From Leptobrachium leishanense (Eukaryota; Chordata; Amphibia; Anura; Megophryidae): 64,000 nt of DNA. The notes beneath the pieces are model-generated. The model saw nothing but the letters and a program-made list of their open reading frames with translations. It searched no databases and had not been told where the DNA came from. Position 1 is the first letter of the stretch; every line of letters starts with the position of its first letter. The stretch lies in the NCBI GenBank assembly GCA_009667805.1, contig CM019065.1, forward strand, positions 14,086,952 to 14,150,951, written 5' to 3'. This document shows positions 22,398-32,253 of this stretch, one piece after another. Made by a program: the position numbers and the translations under genes.

Positions 22398-23300
22398 CAC
22401 ACCATCTCCTGCAAACCCCCACGCACAACCTCCTGCAAACCTCCCCACCACCTCCTGCAAACCTCCCCACCACCTCCTGCAAACCCCCCACCACCTCCTG
22501 AAAACCTCCCCACCACCTCCTCACACACCTCCTGCAAACCCACCACCTCCTGCAAACCTCCCCACACCACCTCCTGCAAACACCTGCACACAGCACCTCC
22601 TGCAAATCTCCCGCACCAACTCCTGCAAACCCACCACACCACATGCTGCAAACCCGCCACACCACCTGCTGCAAACCTCCCCACACCACCTCATGCAAAC
22701 CTCCCCACACCACCTCATGCAAACCTCCCCACAAACCACCTCCTGCAACCACCACCACGCCATATCCTGCAAACCTCCCCATGCCATATCCTGCAAACCC
22801 ACACATCTCCTGCAAACCCCCCACACACAACCTCCTGCAAACCCACACCACCTCCTGCAAACCTCCTAACCACCTCCTGCAAATCTCCCCACCACCTCCT
22901 GCAAACCTCCTCACCACCTCCTGCAAACCCCACACCACCTCCTGAAAACCTACCCACACCACCACCTGCAAACCTCCCCACCACCTCCTCACACACCTCC
23001 TGCAAACCCACCACCTCCTGCAAACCTCCTCACACCACCTCCTGCAAACCCCACACCTCCTGAAAACCTCCCCACACCACCTCCTGCAAACCCCACACAT
23101 ACACGCATGCACCTCCTGCAACCCTCCACACACGCACCTCCTGCAACCCTCCACACACGCACCTCCTGCAACCCTCCACACATGCACCTCCTGCAACCCT
23201 CCACACACGCACCTCCTGCAACCCTCCACACATGCACCTCCTGCAACCCTCCACACACGCACCTCCTGCAACCCTCCACACATGCATCTCCTACAACCCC
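22398..23300. repeat. C-rich minisatellite, CACCTCCTGCAAACC type
   Basis: Irregular units of 15-25 bp built on CACCTCCTGCAAACCTCCCC. From about 23100 the unit becomes a regular 25-bp form with CACCTCCTGCAACCCTCCAC. G is rare on the plus strand. The many overlapping open frames are artefacts of this simple sequence. Confidence 0.9.
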
Positions 23301-23870
23301 CCCACTCACCATCACCTCCTGCAATCCCACGCACACCCTGCAACCCCCACGCACATGCACCTCCTGCAACCCCACCGCACACGCAACACCTCCTCACACA
23401 CACCACCTCCAAACCCCCATACACACCTCCTGCAACACCTCCTCACACACATCACCTTCTGCACCCCCACTGCCCCGTTAGCACCTTCTGCTCCTCCCAC
23501 TGCCCCACAACCCCCATATCACCTTCTGCACCCCCACTGTCCCTGCAGCCCCCCAATACCACCTTCCATGCCTCCACTGCCCTCGAAACCCCCCAATACC
23601 ACCTTCTGCATCCCCATTGCCCCCGCAACCTCCCATTACCACTTTCTGAACCCCCGCAACCTCCAATACTACACTCTGTGCCCCCACTGCCCCCCAACCT
23701 CCCAATACCGGTTTCTGAACCCCTGCAACCTCCAATACTATACTGTGCCCCCACTGCCCTTGCAACCCCCCAATACCACCTTTTGCACGCCCACAACCCC
23801 CCCATTGCTACCTGCCCCCGCAACCCCCAATACCAACTTCTGCACCCTCAATGCCCTTGCAACTTCCCCC
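23301..23870. repeat. C-rich degenerate repeats, CCCAATACCACCTTCTGC type
   Basis: Continuation of the array as longer, less regular units with CCCCAATACCACCTTCTGCA and CCCCCACTGCCCC. Probably derived from the preceding repeats by divergence. Confidence 0.8.
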
Positions 23871-23884
23871 CCAATGGAGTGCAG

Positions 23885-23975
23885 AGCAACCAGATCCCAG
23901 GGCACGCCGAGAGCAGCCAGATCCCAGGGCACGCCGAGAGCAGCCAGATCCCAGGGCACGCCGAGAGCAGCCAGA
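23885..23975. repeat. 27-bp tandem repeat, 3 full copies
   Basis: Three identical units with CCAGATCCCAGGGCACGCCG and AGAGCAG, followed by a partial copy. It forms the right edge of the array inside MITE C. The exact identity implies recent duplication. Confidence 0.9.
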
Positions 23976-24433
23976 TCCTCAACTATAGGCTGCCCTCCGG
24001 GCAGGCTTAACACCTAGTAAAACCATAATATCATTTTTAATTTTCTTTCAAAAGACCTGGAATATTTTTTTTCATTTTCAGCATAAAGCCTTTTTATGTT
24101 TTATGTTTCCCAATTTTTTTAAAAGGTTTTTTTTTTTATTATTATTTAGACACATTTTAATGCATTTTTATTGGTTTAAAAACCGATTAGGAGTACAGGA
24201 GTCTTTTTTTTTTTTTTTTTTTTTGTTTCAGTCCGGCGGACTTTGCCAAGGCCACATCGGCGCTCTTCGGCACTTTTCAGTGCTCTTGGCGACATTCTCC
24301 AACTTTTTCATGGGGCTTCGGCGACTCCATCTTCGGCGCACTATGGTGAATAGTGAATTCATCGAAATGCCGGCAAAATGGAATCGCTGAAGTAAAAAGC
24401 ACTGGCAGGTCAGTGCTTAGTGAATAGACCCTT

Positions 24434-24999
24434 AAGTGTTGAGTACATTTTTATGAACCAACTTTATCAACACTAAAAATTGTCATTTTTATCATCCAAG
24501 CCAGTCAGCCATTATTATTCTGGGATTTTCTGTTCTTTTTCATTATTCCTCCCCTTTCTCAGTCTGTAAACTGGCATTTCTTGTCTGTGAGGAGATTAGC
24601 TCTGCGTTTCTTATCTCCTCGGCCTTTATGTACATATCATGGGGGTCGCAGGACAATGGCTGAGCTGACAGGGGGACAATGCTGCCAATATACCTATAAT
24701 GTCATATACTGACCTTAAAAAGGGATGAGGGTGTGTGGAGTGACACTGATAAAGTATTCAACCCCCTGCACTGTGTTTGTTTACATTCAATGGGTTTCTA
24801 AGTGGCTCAAAAAGCCCATTTAAATTGAATTAAAGCAGTAAAGGAGCTATCTCTGAGGTAAACTAAGGTTTATTTGGGATTTTTTTTTATTAAATGGTGA
24901 TTTATACCATGCATACCAGCCAAAGTGGCATCGTCCTGCCATGTTTTTATCCGTCTGTGTCGTGAGACTTTACTAGACGACCCTATAACACACGGTTTT
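24434..24999. other. Intergenic, no gene seen
   Basis: AT-rich, without recognisable repeats or coding frames. Confidence 0.5.
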
Positions 25000-25423
25000 G
25001 GCTAGGGTCAGACTGAGGCAGTGCGAACGCGCGTGCAGGCGCACTTAATCACGGCCGTGCTAGCAGCAGATGCGGGCAATGACGGCCAATATACGAAGTA
25101 CGGTCGCACAAAAGTCCGGCTGCGCAACGCAAGTGGAAAATGAACGCATTTTTTCGAGAACGTTAAACCACTAGTACTGACGTGCAGAGTGCGCTGCGTC
25201 CGCTAGCGGCGTGTGTGCGTGAATTGGAGACATCAGACGCTGCTAATGTCCGGCCAACATAACGTCCAGATGCAAGAAGTGTTTTATTGATGATCCGTAC
25301 AAAATCACGGATGAAACTGCGCATAGTATGACCGCTATTGCGTATTCCGTGAAAAAATACGTCCATTCTTCGAACGCACATTTTCACGGACAACGCGAAA
25401 AATGCGTTAGTCTGACCCTAGCC
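25000..25423. mobile_element. PIF/Harbinger-like MITE (family D), copy A, 424 bp
   Basis: Termini GGCTAGGGTCAGACT at 25000 and GTCTGACCCTAGCC ending 25423. Flanks are TTT and TTA. The interior is rich in CGCG, CGTACG and AACGC words. Its reverse complement is very similar to copy C (27517-27939). The 3-bp TTA/TAA duplications of the other copies suggest PIF/Harbinger. Confidence 0.8.
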
Positions 25424-25443
25424 TTAGAGGAGAAACCGCGTAT

Positions 25444-25990
25444 GGGTCTATGCACAAAGTGCTTTGCTATTCGCCGCATTTCAGCGCCTCAATTTTGGGA
25501 AAAAATACAGTCAATTCATTATTTAGCAAATGTTCACCGTATTTTGCCGAAAATTTAGTCGCCAAAGCAGTTATCGGACATCGCGGAGACAGCTGAATTG
25601 GCCTCGGTGAATCCCACCGAAGAGGAAAAAAAAAATAAAGAAGTCTTCTATTCTCCTTAAAGGAGTTTAACTCAATAAAAGTGTATTAAAAATGTGGCTA
25701 AATAATAAAAAAAAAAGTGCTTTAAAAAATAATAATTAAAAGGTCTGTTACAAAATAAATATAAAGGTCTTTTAAAAGAAGAAAAGCATGTCATTTTGAT
25801 GAAATTTCGGTGCAATCCGGCGTTCTGTGAATAGACGAATCTATATTTTTCCAATAGGACAATTTCGGTGCCGCCGAATCACAGCGAATTGCACCATATT
25901 TCCCTGTCAATTTTCTTGTATTTGGTGAATTGACAACTTTGCGAATAGAAGAAATGCCCCTAAATTGCAGGGTTTGGTGCAATTCGGTGG
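25444..25990. mobile_element. MITE family C2 with AT-rich core, copy 1
   Basis: Starts GGGTCTATGCACAAAGTGCT. The reverse complement of 25444-25645 matches 47214-47447, with words such as AACTGCTTTG and GGTGAA. An AT-rich centre (25625-25795) is followed by sequence with TTCTGTGAATAGACGAAT near 25830, so this may be two overlapping or tandem elements. The right border is not certain. Confidence 0.6.
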
Positions 25991-26006
25991 TAAATTTGGA
26001 GGTTAA

Positions 26007-26280
26007 CCCTTTCACTGCTGAGGACGGGTGGGGAACATCCTCATTGACTCCTAAGGAAAGATAGGGGGTGGAGATGGCGGTTCCTTTGAACCCCAATATC
26101 TCCTGACATTTTTCAGCTACTAGGATCATGCGTGGTATCATTAGAAAGACCAGAGCATGGCCTTTCCAATGGTACCAAACATGACCATGTTTAAAGTAAA
26201 GAAAAAAAATAATAACAATAATAATAAAAAGAAAAAGTGTGGGGGTTTTTAAGACGTAAAATGGCTCAGCAGTGAAGGGG
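26007..26280. mobile_element. piggyBac-like MITE with TTAA duplication, 274 bp
   Basis: TTAA (26003-26006), then CCCTTTCACTGCTGAG; the right end is CTCAGCAGTGAAGGGG, then TTAA (26281-26284). The inverted repeats of about 16 bases have one mismatch. TTAA targets with CCC ends are typical of piggyBac-like elements. It is non-coding, with an (AAT/AAC)n-rich stretch near 26207-26230. Confidence 0.8.
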
Positions 26281-26454
26281 TTAATGAATAACCACTTTAG
26301 TTTTTATTTATTATAGTTTTTTTGGAGTCTCTGTATCTGTTATCGAGTATTTGTAGAGACATAGAAAACTGGTATATTGGTTCATTTGTGGCTGCTGCCA
26401 CTGTGGCTGATCAAGGGGATAAAATAATCTTTTACTGTGATGTTTATCATATAG

Positions 26455-26640
26455 GGATTGTCAGAAAAGTGCTGCCCTGCAGTACGTAGAATCCATACCC
26501 TGCCCTAAATCATTTCATTAATCGGGGTGGAATCCCAAACGAACTACCTGCATTAAGACATTGATTCCCTCTTGCAAGGTCTCCATGTCAGAGGGCAGCT
26601 CCTTCCCTGTGCTTTCCCTCTGCATGAAGGAGTTTATATA
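26455..26640. mobile_element. Hairpin hAT MITE (family A), copy 2, eroded
   Basis: Contains GAAAAGTGCTGCCCTGCAGT, then GGAATCCC, and at the right TTCCCTGTGCTTTCCCTCTG and CATGAA, in the order of the other family A copies. Both terminal repeats are lost or heavily mutated. Confidence 0.6.
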
Positions 26641-27003
26641 TGTTTAACATATGGCAATGGTCCTGGAAGAGTTATTTCAGCCATATACTCTTATTTTTAT
26701 TCTGTGTTTTTAGGAATGGTCACAGAGCTCTTGGCATGCCATGAATGAGAAACAAAATGGCGACTGCCAGAGAAGAAGAGATGGAAACGGGTAGATCTCC
26801 TTTATGGAAAGTCACACAGAATACAATGAATGATGCCTCACTTGACTGGGCGCGTCCCGGGGTGTAGGAGGAACACGTGGGGCGTGAGATTTTGGAATAA
26901 TTATGGTAAATGAGTGAGAAGCATCTTGATAGACCGACTGAGAGTTACACTCCATACACATGGGACCACTGATACTTCCTCCTTGGCCCTAAGCCCTAGC
27001 TTA
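26641..27003. other. Intergenic, no gene seen
   Basis: No repeat or coding signal was recognised between MITE A copy 2 and Harbinger-like copy B. Confidence 0.4.
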
Positions 27004-27439
27004 GGCTAGGGTCAGAGTGGGGCAGTCGGAACGCGCGTGCAGGCGCACTAAATCACGGCGGCAGTAGCAGCACATAACGGCCAATGACGGCCAATATACG
27101 CAGTACGTGCGTACGAAAGTGCGCCGACACCACGCAACCAGCAAATGAACGCATTTTTATCAGAACGTGAAACCGCTGCTACTGACGTACAAAGTGCGCT
27201 GCGGCCGCATAGCAGCGTGTGTGCGTGATTAGGAGATGTCAGACGCTGCTAGTGTGCGGCCAACATAACGTTCAAACAGCCGGATTTCCCTAGACTTCTT
27301 TTTACCCCATCGTCATGAAATACGTCCAGAATTGCGCATCGTCTGACCACTTAAGCGTATTCCGTGAAAAAATGCGTGCGCACGCATCGACGTACATTTT
27401 GACGGTGGCTGCAGAAAATGCGCTCATCTGTCCCTAGCC
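27004..27439. mobile_element. PIF/Harbinger-like MITE (family D), copy B, 436 bp
   Basis: GGCTAGGGTCAGAG at 27004 and TGTCCCTAGCC ending 27439, with perfect TTA duplications at 27001-27003 and 27440-27442. It is more diverged than copies A and C. No coding capacity. Confidence 0.85.
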
Positions 27440-27516
27440 TTAACCCTGACCACGCCGGTCCAACCCGGTGCCATTTTAAGAAGGGTCTTGAGCTGAAATT
27501 TTTTTGCGGCCCTTTA

Positions 27517-27939
27517 GGCTAGGGTCAGACGAACGCATTTTCGCGTTGTCTGTGAAAAAGTGCGTTCGAACGAATGGACGCATTTTTTCACGGAATACGC
27601 GATAGCGGTCATATGATGCGCATTTGCATCCGTGATTTTGTACGGATCATCAATAAAACACTTTGTGCATCTGGACATTATGTTGGCCGGACATTAGCAG
27701 CGTCTGACGTCTCCCAATCACACACACGCCGCTAGCGGACGCAGCGCACTCTGTACGTCAGTACTAGCAGTTTAACGTTCTCGAAAAAATGCGTTCATTT
27801 TCCACTTGCGTTGCGCAGCCGGACTTTTATGCGACCGTACTTCGTATATTGGCCGTCATTGCCCGTCATTTGCTGCTAGTGCGGCCGTGATTAAGTGCGC
27901 CTGCACGCGCGTTCGCACTGCCTCAGTCTGACCCTAGCC
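27517..27939. mobile_element. PIF/Harbinger-like MITE (family D), copy C, 423 bp
   Basis: GGCTAGGGTCAGACGAACGC at 27517 and CAGTCTGACCCTAGCC ending 27939, with perfect TTA duplications (27514-27516 and 27940-27942). It lies in reverse orientation to copy A and is nearly identical to its reverse complement, indicating a recent burst. It is only 77 bases from copy B. Confidence 0.88.
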
Positions 27940-27942
27940 TTA

Positions 27943-28664
27943 TCTCACCCCTTTCCTACATCCAGATTCTGCCCCCCATCGCTATTGTCCTCCATTGCAC
28001 CATCCATGTATCCCCGTTCTCTCTCCAGTCTGCCAACCTCCTGTCTATTCCCCATCCCATGGTGCCATTGTTCTAGCCTTCCCTCTGCGGTGCCATTGTC
28101 TAATTTTTCTCCTAGTTGGAGGCATGATGTCTAAATAATCGGCTTTTTGTGGGACATGGGCCTGGAGCTACAGCTCCACTAGCATCTAATGTTATTATCG
28201 TCTGGTCCCACCTGAAACTACAAACGACACAGTTGTGGTGTGACACTCCAGGTATAAAATAGTGGACCACCTTAGTTTTTCCGGGTCGTTCTCCCCAAAC
28301 GTCCAAAAACAGCAGTCAATAGAATTAGAATGGGATATCTAGGGAATAATGACACAAAAGATCCTTCATCGTGCAATATATCAACAATGCCCCCTTTAGA
28401 TCGCACTCACAGGATGCATCGACTTTTCAGCATGTAAAAACAGTTTCCATAATTGTTACCCCACTGCTGCGTCCACTGGAAACGCTGAATGTTCAACTCG
28501 ATATATCCCGCCGCCACAGGAACGCAAGCGAGGCCTTTCCGTGGAATTGTAATAAAAATACAGGATACAATAGGATAATCCGATGCGTTTCGTGTATATA
28601 ATACACTTCCTCAGGGATCATATACATTTAAAATATACACAATGTACATTCAAAATAAAAGTCT
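27943..28664. other. Intergenic, no gene seen
   Basis: Pyrimidine-rich at the left (27950-28110). The rest is unremarkable. Short frames here carry no known motif. Confidence 0.45.
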
Positions 28665-28672
28665 GTCTGTGT

Positions 28673-29437
28673 GTTATTTTCCTTTATATGTCTCACTGGG
28701 TGCATCCATTGTGTGATATTTTCCTCTATATGTGTCACTGGGTGCATCCATTGTGTGATATTTTCCTCTATATGTGTCACTGGGCGCATCCATTGTGTGA
28801 TATTTTCCTCTATATGTGTCACTGGGTGCATCCATGTGTGAATTTCCTCTATATGTGTCACTGGGTGCATCCATTGTGTGATATTTTCCTCTATATGTGT
28901 CACTGGGTGCATCCATTGTGTGATATTTTCCTCTATATGTGTCACTGGGTGCATCCATTGTGTGATATTTTCCTCTATATGTGTCACTGGGTGCATCCAT
29001 TGTGTGATATTTTCCTCTATATGTGTCACTGGGTGCATCCATTGTGTGATATTTCCTCTATATGTGTCACTGGGTGCATCCATTGTGTGATATTTTCCTC
29101 TATATGTGTCACTGGGTGCATCCATTGTGTGATATTTTCCTTTATATGTGTCACTGGGTGCATCCATTGTGTGATATTTTCCTCTATATGTGTCACTGGG
29201 TGCATCCATTGTGTGATATTTTCCTTTATATGCGTCACTGAGCGCATCCATTGTGTGATATTTTCCTCCATATGTGTCACTGGGTGCATCCATTGTGTGA
29301 TATTTTCCTTTATATGCGTCACTGAGCGCATCCATTGTGTGATATTTTCCTTTATATGTGTCACTGGGTGCATCCATTGTGTGATATTTTCCTCTATATG
29401 TGTCACTGGGCGCAACCATTGTGTGATATTTTGTGTT
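28673..29437. repeat. Minisatellite, unit 42 bp, about 18 copies
   Basis: The unit contains TGTGTGATATTTTCCTCTAT, then ATGTGTCACTGGGTGCATCC and AT. Most copies are identical; a few show CTTTATATGCGTCACTGAGC. The length is a multiple of three, so both strands show long repetitive frames (for example DTYRGKYHTMDAPS). These are not judged real. A single unit occurs at about 57620-57660 in a related dispersed repeat. Confidence 0.95.
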
Positions 29438-29920
29438 GTATCTTTCCATCACTTGCTCCTCACTGTGGGTTTTGGTCATAGAATGGAGTAAATGGGTCAG
29501 TTACCGACTCACATCATTGTATTGTGTGGGATGTATTCAAAGGACATCACCAGGGGAGAGATTAGAAGCCTTTTAAGCTCCTTGTTTTATCTCATTCAGA
29601 TGCCAGCTCTTATCTCGAGTAGCATGAAAAACACAATACACCTCCTGCAGCGTTATCTAAACATTCCCTCCTCCACATAATTAACTGTTAAATACTGTAG
29701 ATTAAATAAACCAGAGCCGCAAAGTTTAACTCACCATAACATTTTGGTAAATGTCATGAGAAAAAATCAACAAAATGGAAACGGGAGATAAAAATCGAAC
29801 TTTATTTTTCCTTTTTACCTGCAATTACTTCAAACAAAGAAAAAAAAACGCAGTGTGTGTGTTTTATAGGGTGGTTTTGTTTGTAATGCACAAGTAATGT
29901 AGTTACAGCTTCTGTAAGTT
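29438..29920 (+). mobile_element. Dispersed repeat family H, copy 1 (unclassified)
   Basis: The reverse complement of about 57200-57660 matches here: GTATTGTGTGGGATGTATTC, AAAGGACATCACCAGGGG, AAGCCTTTTAAGCTCC (57-kb copy: AAGCTCCCAGTTTTAT on its other strand), and TTTGTAATGCACAAGTA near 29880. The superfamily is not recognised. The 42-bp array lies at its left edge. Confidence 0.7.
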
Positions 29921-29989
29921 GGAGGGAGCGCCTATAACCCATTCCCTCGGAAATTGTCTCCTGGAGGCGTCTTAATACAAGTTTATGGG

Positions 29990-30250
29990 CCATATTACAT
30001 TCATAACGCTAACGTTAGCGCTCAGCTGTGTGCGCGTTAACTCTGGTTGCCCTAGCATGGGCGTACCATATTACAATCCGAACACTAACGGGTTAAAAAA
30101 CCTATTAGTGATTCGGAGCTTGTGCTTTTCAGTGCGAGCTTATTGTACTTTGCGCTGCCTATACTTAACATAGGGAGCGCAAAGTGTTAATTAGCGTTCG
30201 TATTACAAAGTCCTAACGCTGATTACTTCCCGCTGCGGTTAACTCGAAAG
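29990..30250. mobile_element. MITE family G-like fragment (GGGCCATATTACA)
   Basis: GGGCCATATTACATTC at the left resembles the ends of the 34.3- and 35.2-kb elements (GGGCCCTATTACA). The interior is rich in AACGCTAACG and GTTAGCGC words. The right end is not defined. Confidence 0.45.
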
Positions 30251-30472
30251 TTACTCACAGCTAGGAGCTGGTGCGAACTGATATGGCTTCTGCGGAATCA
30301 GCCGGTACCAGCTGAATCCCTCCCAAAAAAAATCTCATACTCGCCTCTCATCCCGCGGAGAGAACGGAGGCTCCATCTGCATCTTCTTGCCGCCGGGAGT
30401 AGAGACTGACGGAAAAAGTCTCCCAGTCTCCCTCTGCGAATCACTACGCCGACCTGACGGAAAATACTAAGA

Positions 30473-30773
30473 GGTTCTTTTAGCCTATGGGATTTGCCTG
30501 AATAAATCTGCCGCATGAAGCCACCGAATGGCAGGGCAATTCGGCAACTTTTCACTGCTGGTTTTTGTTCTCTGAATAGCCGAAGCATTGCTTCTCTATG
30601 GGGATTCACTGCCCTCGAACAGGCAACGTATGTGCAGGCAATTCGCCAACATTTGGCGAATTGCCTGCTCTCTGGATAGCCGAATGGCCAAGAAAGGTAA
30701 CCGAACGCTGATTTTCAGCGTTTGGATACCTTTTGAAGCCATTCGGATCTCTTTGAATGACCCTATATATCAG
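30473..30773 (-). mobile_element. MITE family F, copy 1
   Basis: In reverse orientation it matches 40356-40665: GGCGAATTGCCTGC, GGCCAAGAAAGGTAACCGAA, GGCAGGGCAATTCGG, and an end TTTGAATGACCCTA against CAGGGTTATTCAAAG. Internal ATTCG/CGAAT words are frequent. No coding frame of interest. Confidence 0.75.
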
Positions 30774-30884
30774 CATGAGTTTTATTTGAAGCATAAGATA
30801 CACAGTTAACAAAAAATGTAAAATAAGGTACTTTAACACAATTTTTATTTTTCATTCATTCCTTAGAGAAATATTGCTGGGATT

Positions 30885-31010
30885 TATTTATTTATAAAGT
30901 ATTTTACCAGGACGGATACTTTGAGATTTCTCTCGTTTTCAGTATGTCCTGGGTTCAAGAACATTGTATTGTTACAGTCGTTACAGAAATACAAAGTAAT
31001 AAAATGCCGG
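30885..31010 (+). mobile_element. Dispersed repeat module I, copy 1
   Basis: Contains GAGATTTCTCTCGTTTTCAG, GTATGTCCTGGGTTCAAG and AACATT. It is also found at about 60495-60600 and, on the other strand, within 41650-41715. Probably a LINE or SINE 3' segment; its class is not determined. Confidence 0.65.
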
Positions 31011-31654
31011 TATGTCGAATTCAATGGCCGAAGAGGTGAAATTTCACTTGGAAAAGGAACTTCTGTGTGACTGATGATGTCATTTTAAACATATGACAGA
31101 AACACTTTGTTTCACCTTACTTTTGGACTAATCGTGATCCTAGACCTCAGACCCAGGTTCTTTCATTTCCCTTTTCAGCACCAAAAGAGAAGTCAACATG
31201 GCTGGTTGTGGTGTCTACAGAACATGCTGGTGTTTCTTGGAATGTAGATTCCTAAAAACGCCAACGGGATGTGAATTAGTACCTGAACGAGGCATAGTGA
31301 CTGCATGTAGTAAGTGTACCTGTCTATTGCCGACCTAAAAGAAGACCATGTGGCAGACCTAGAACTGTCTTTAGTTCCTCCCCACCCAATGACTTCTCAA
31401 TTTGGACCTTGTGCTTCGAGCCGTAAGGGTTCCTGACGAGCATAAATGGTGGGATTTGAGCCCCTCCTGGTGGAGAAATGAATTACGATCGCCATGTGGC
31501 CACCAGTAGCGGGAAAGGCAATTTTTTGCTTCACTCTGCCATTCAGTCAGGTTTTATGGAATGATGCTAGAGTCGCGACCATTTCAGGGGACTCCACAGC
31601 ATGTCAGGGCTCCCTTATGTGCATAAAAATGTCTTTTTTCTATGAAGACGCGTT
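31011..31654. other. 3' flank of the first host-like gene
   Basis: Downstream of the minus-strand gene's stop codon. No further coding frame of interest. The nearest AATAAA on the minus strand is near 30884-30889, about 770 bases past the stop, inside or next to repeat module I, so a polyadenylation site cannot be assigned with confidence. Confidence 0.35.
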
Positions 31655-32253
31655 TCATGTTTCTCTTATGACATCGCAAATGCTCCTTTTCACCTCCTCC
31701 AAGCTCTCTGGCTTGACTCTCACATACTGACACACCCCAATTTTACCACCAAAATTGTGATGCAATGCCTTGTGGAGAAGAGTTTTGCATCTCAGATATT
31801 CCTCTTCTTCTAAGCCCTGTGCACTACATACCACCCCAACCACCAGCGCACCGCTGCTCTTCAACCTTGACTTGACATCAGCCAATATCTCTTTGACCTG
31901 CTTCAACTTTATGTCTTCTAAGAGGAAACTGTGGCGGAATACCATTAAGATCAAGGAGTAAGGGAAGGGCTTGGGCTTGGGGAGTTTGGTGCAGTCCCCA
32001 GAGGGACGGTTCTCCTTCTCTGAGGTAACGATTTCTTCATCATTACTGCAACTCTTAACAGGGAGTTCGGCATCTTCTTCAAAAAGGGCTCTGCTCACCT
32101 CTTTGAATACCATGGCTCTCTTGGAAGGACGAGCAGAGGGACAAATATTTCCAACCAGGAGGAATCTCTCTTTGCCTCCTAGATGGCTCACCAGGTCTTT
32201 GAAATGTCTCTGAAGATCACCTTCTGGGTCTCTGATGTCTTGTTTAGATTGAC
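31655..32253 (-). CDS. C2orf72-like protein candidate, terminal exon (paralog 1)
   Basis: A minus-strand exon of about 199 codons. It begins after a good acceptor (TTTATTTCAG before GTCAATC, exon start 32253, phase 1) and ends at a TGA (31655-31657). Upstream exons, including the start codon, were not identified. The protein is Lys/Glu-rich, without signal peptide or membrane span. Motifs in order: HFKDLVSHLGGKERFLLVG near the start, SRALFEE, an acidic linker, LILMVFRHSFLLED, VKEILADVKSRLKSSGALVV, GVVCSAQ, and LEEVKRSICDVIRET at the end. It aligns over its length with the exon at 37450-38161, so they are paralogs. From memory the layout resembles the uncharacterised C2orf72 family; function unknown. 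The frame has no stops and reads as normal protein, unlike nearby periodic frames. Confidence 0.7.

Larger units (their letters stand above)
22149..24433. mobile_element. MITE (family C) split by a 1.6-kb C-rich tandem array
   Basis: 22149-22397 matches 62655-62880, and 24040-24433 matches 62945-63172, in the same order and orientation. Shared words include TTATTTCGTGGCAGTT, AAGTAATGGTTAATCTATTC, TTTTTATGTTTTATGTTTCC (TATATTTTGTTTCC in the other copy) and GGTGAATAGTGAATTCA. The right end is TTAGTGAATAGACCCTT. The interior array (22398-23975) is absent from the 62-kb copy, so it arose inside this copy. Confidence 0.8.

Noticed and set aside
22353..24017. Pro/Thr-rich plus-strand and Gly/Val-rich minus-strand frames
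   Set aside because: Open in several frames at once, as expected from CACCTCCTGC repeats. Composition is dictated by low complexity.
28583..29491. 302-codon plus and 283-codon minus frames
   Set aside because: 42-bp unit, a multiple of three, open on both strands. The non-array part matches a dispersed repeat.
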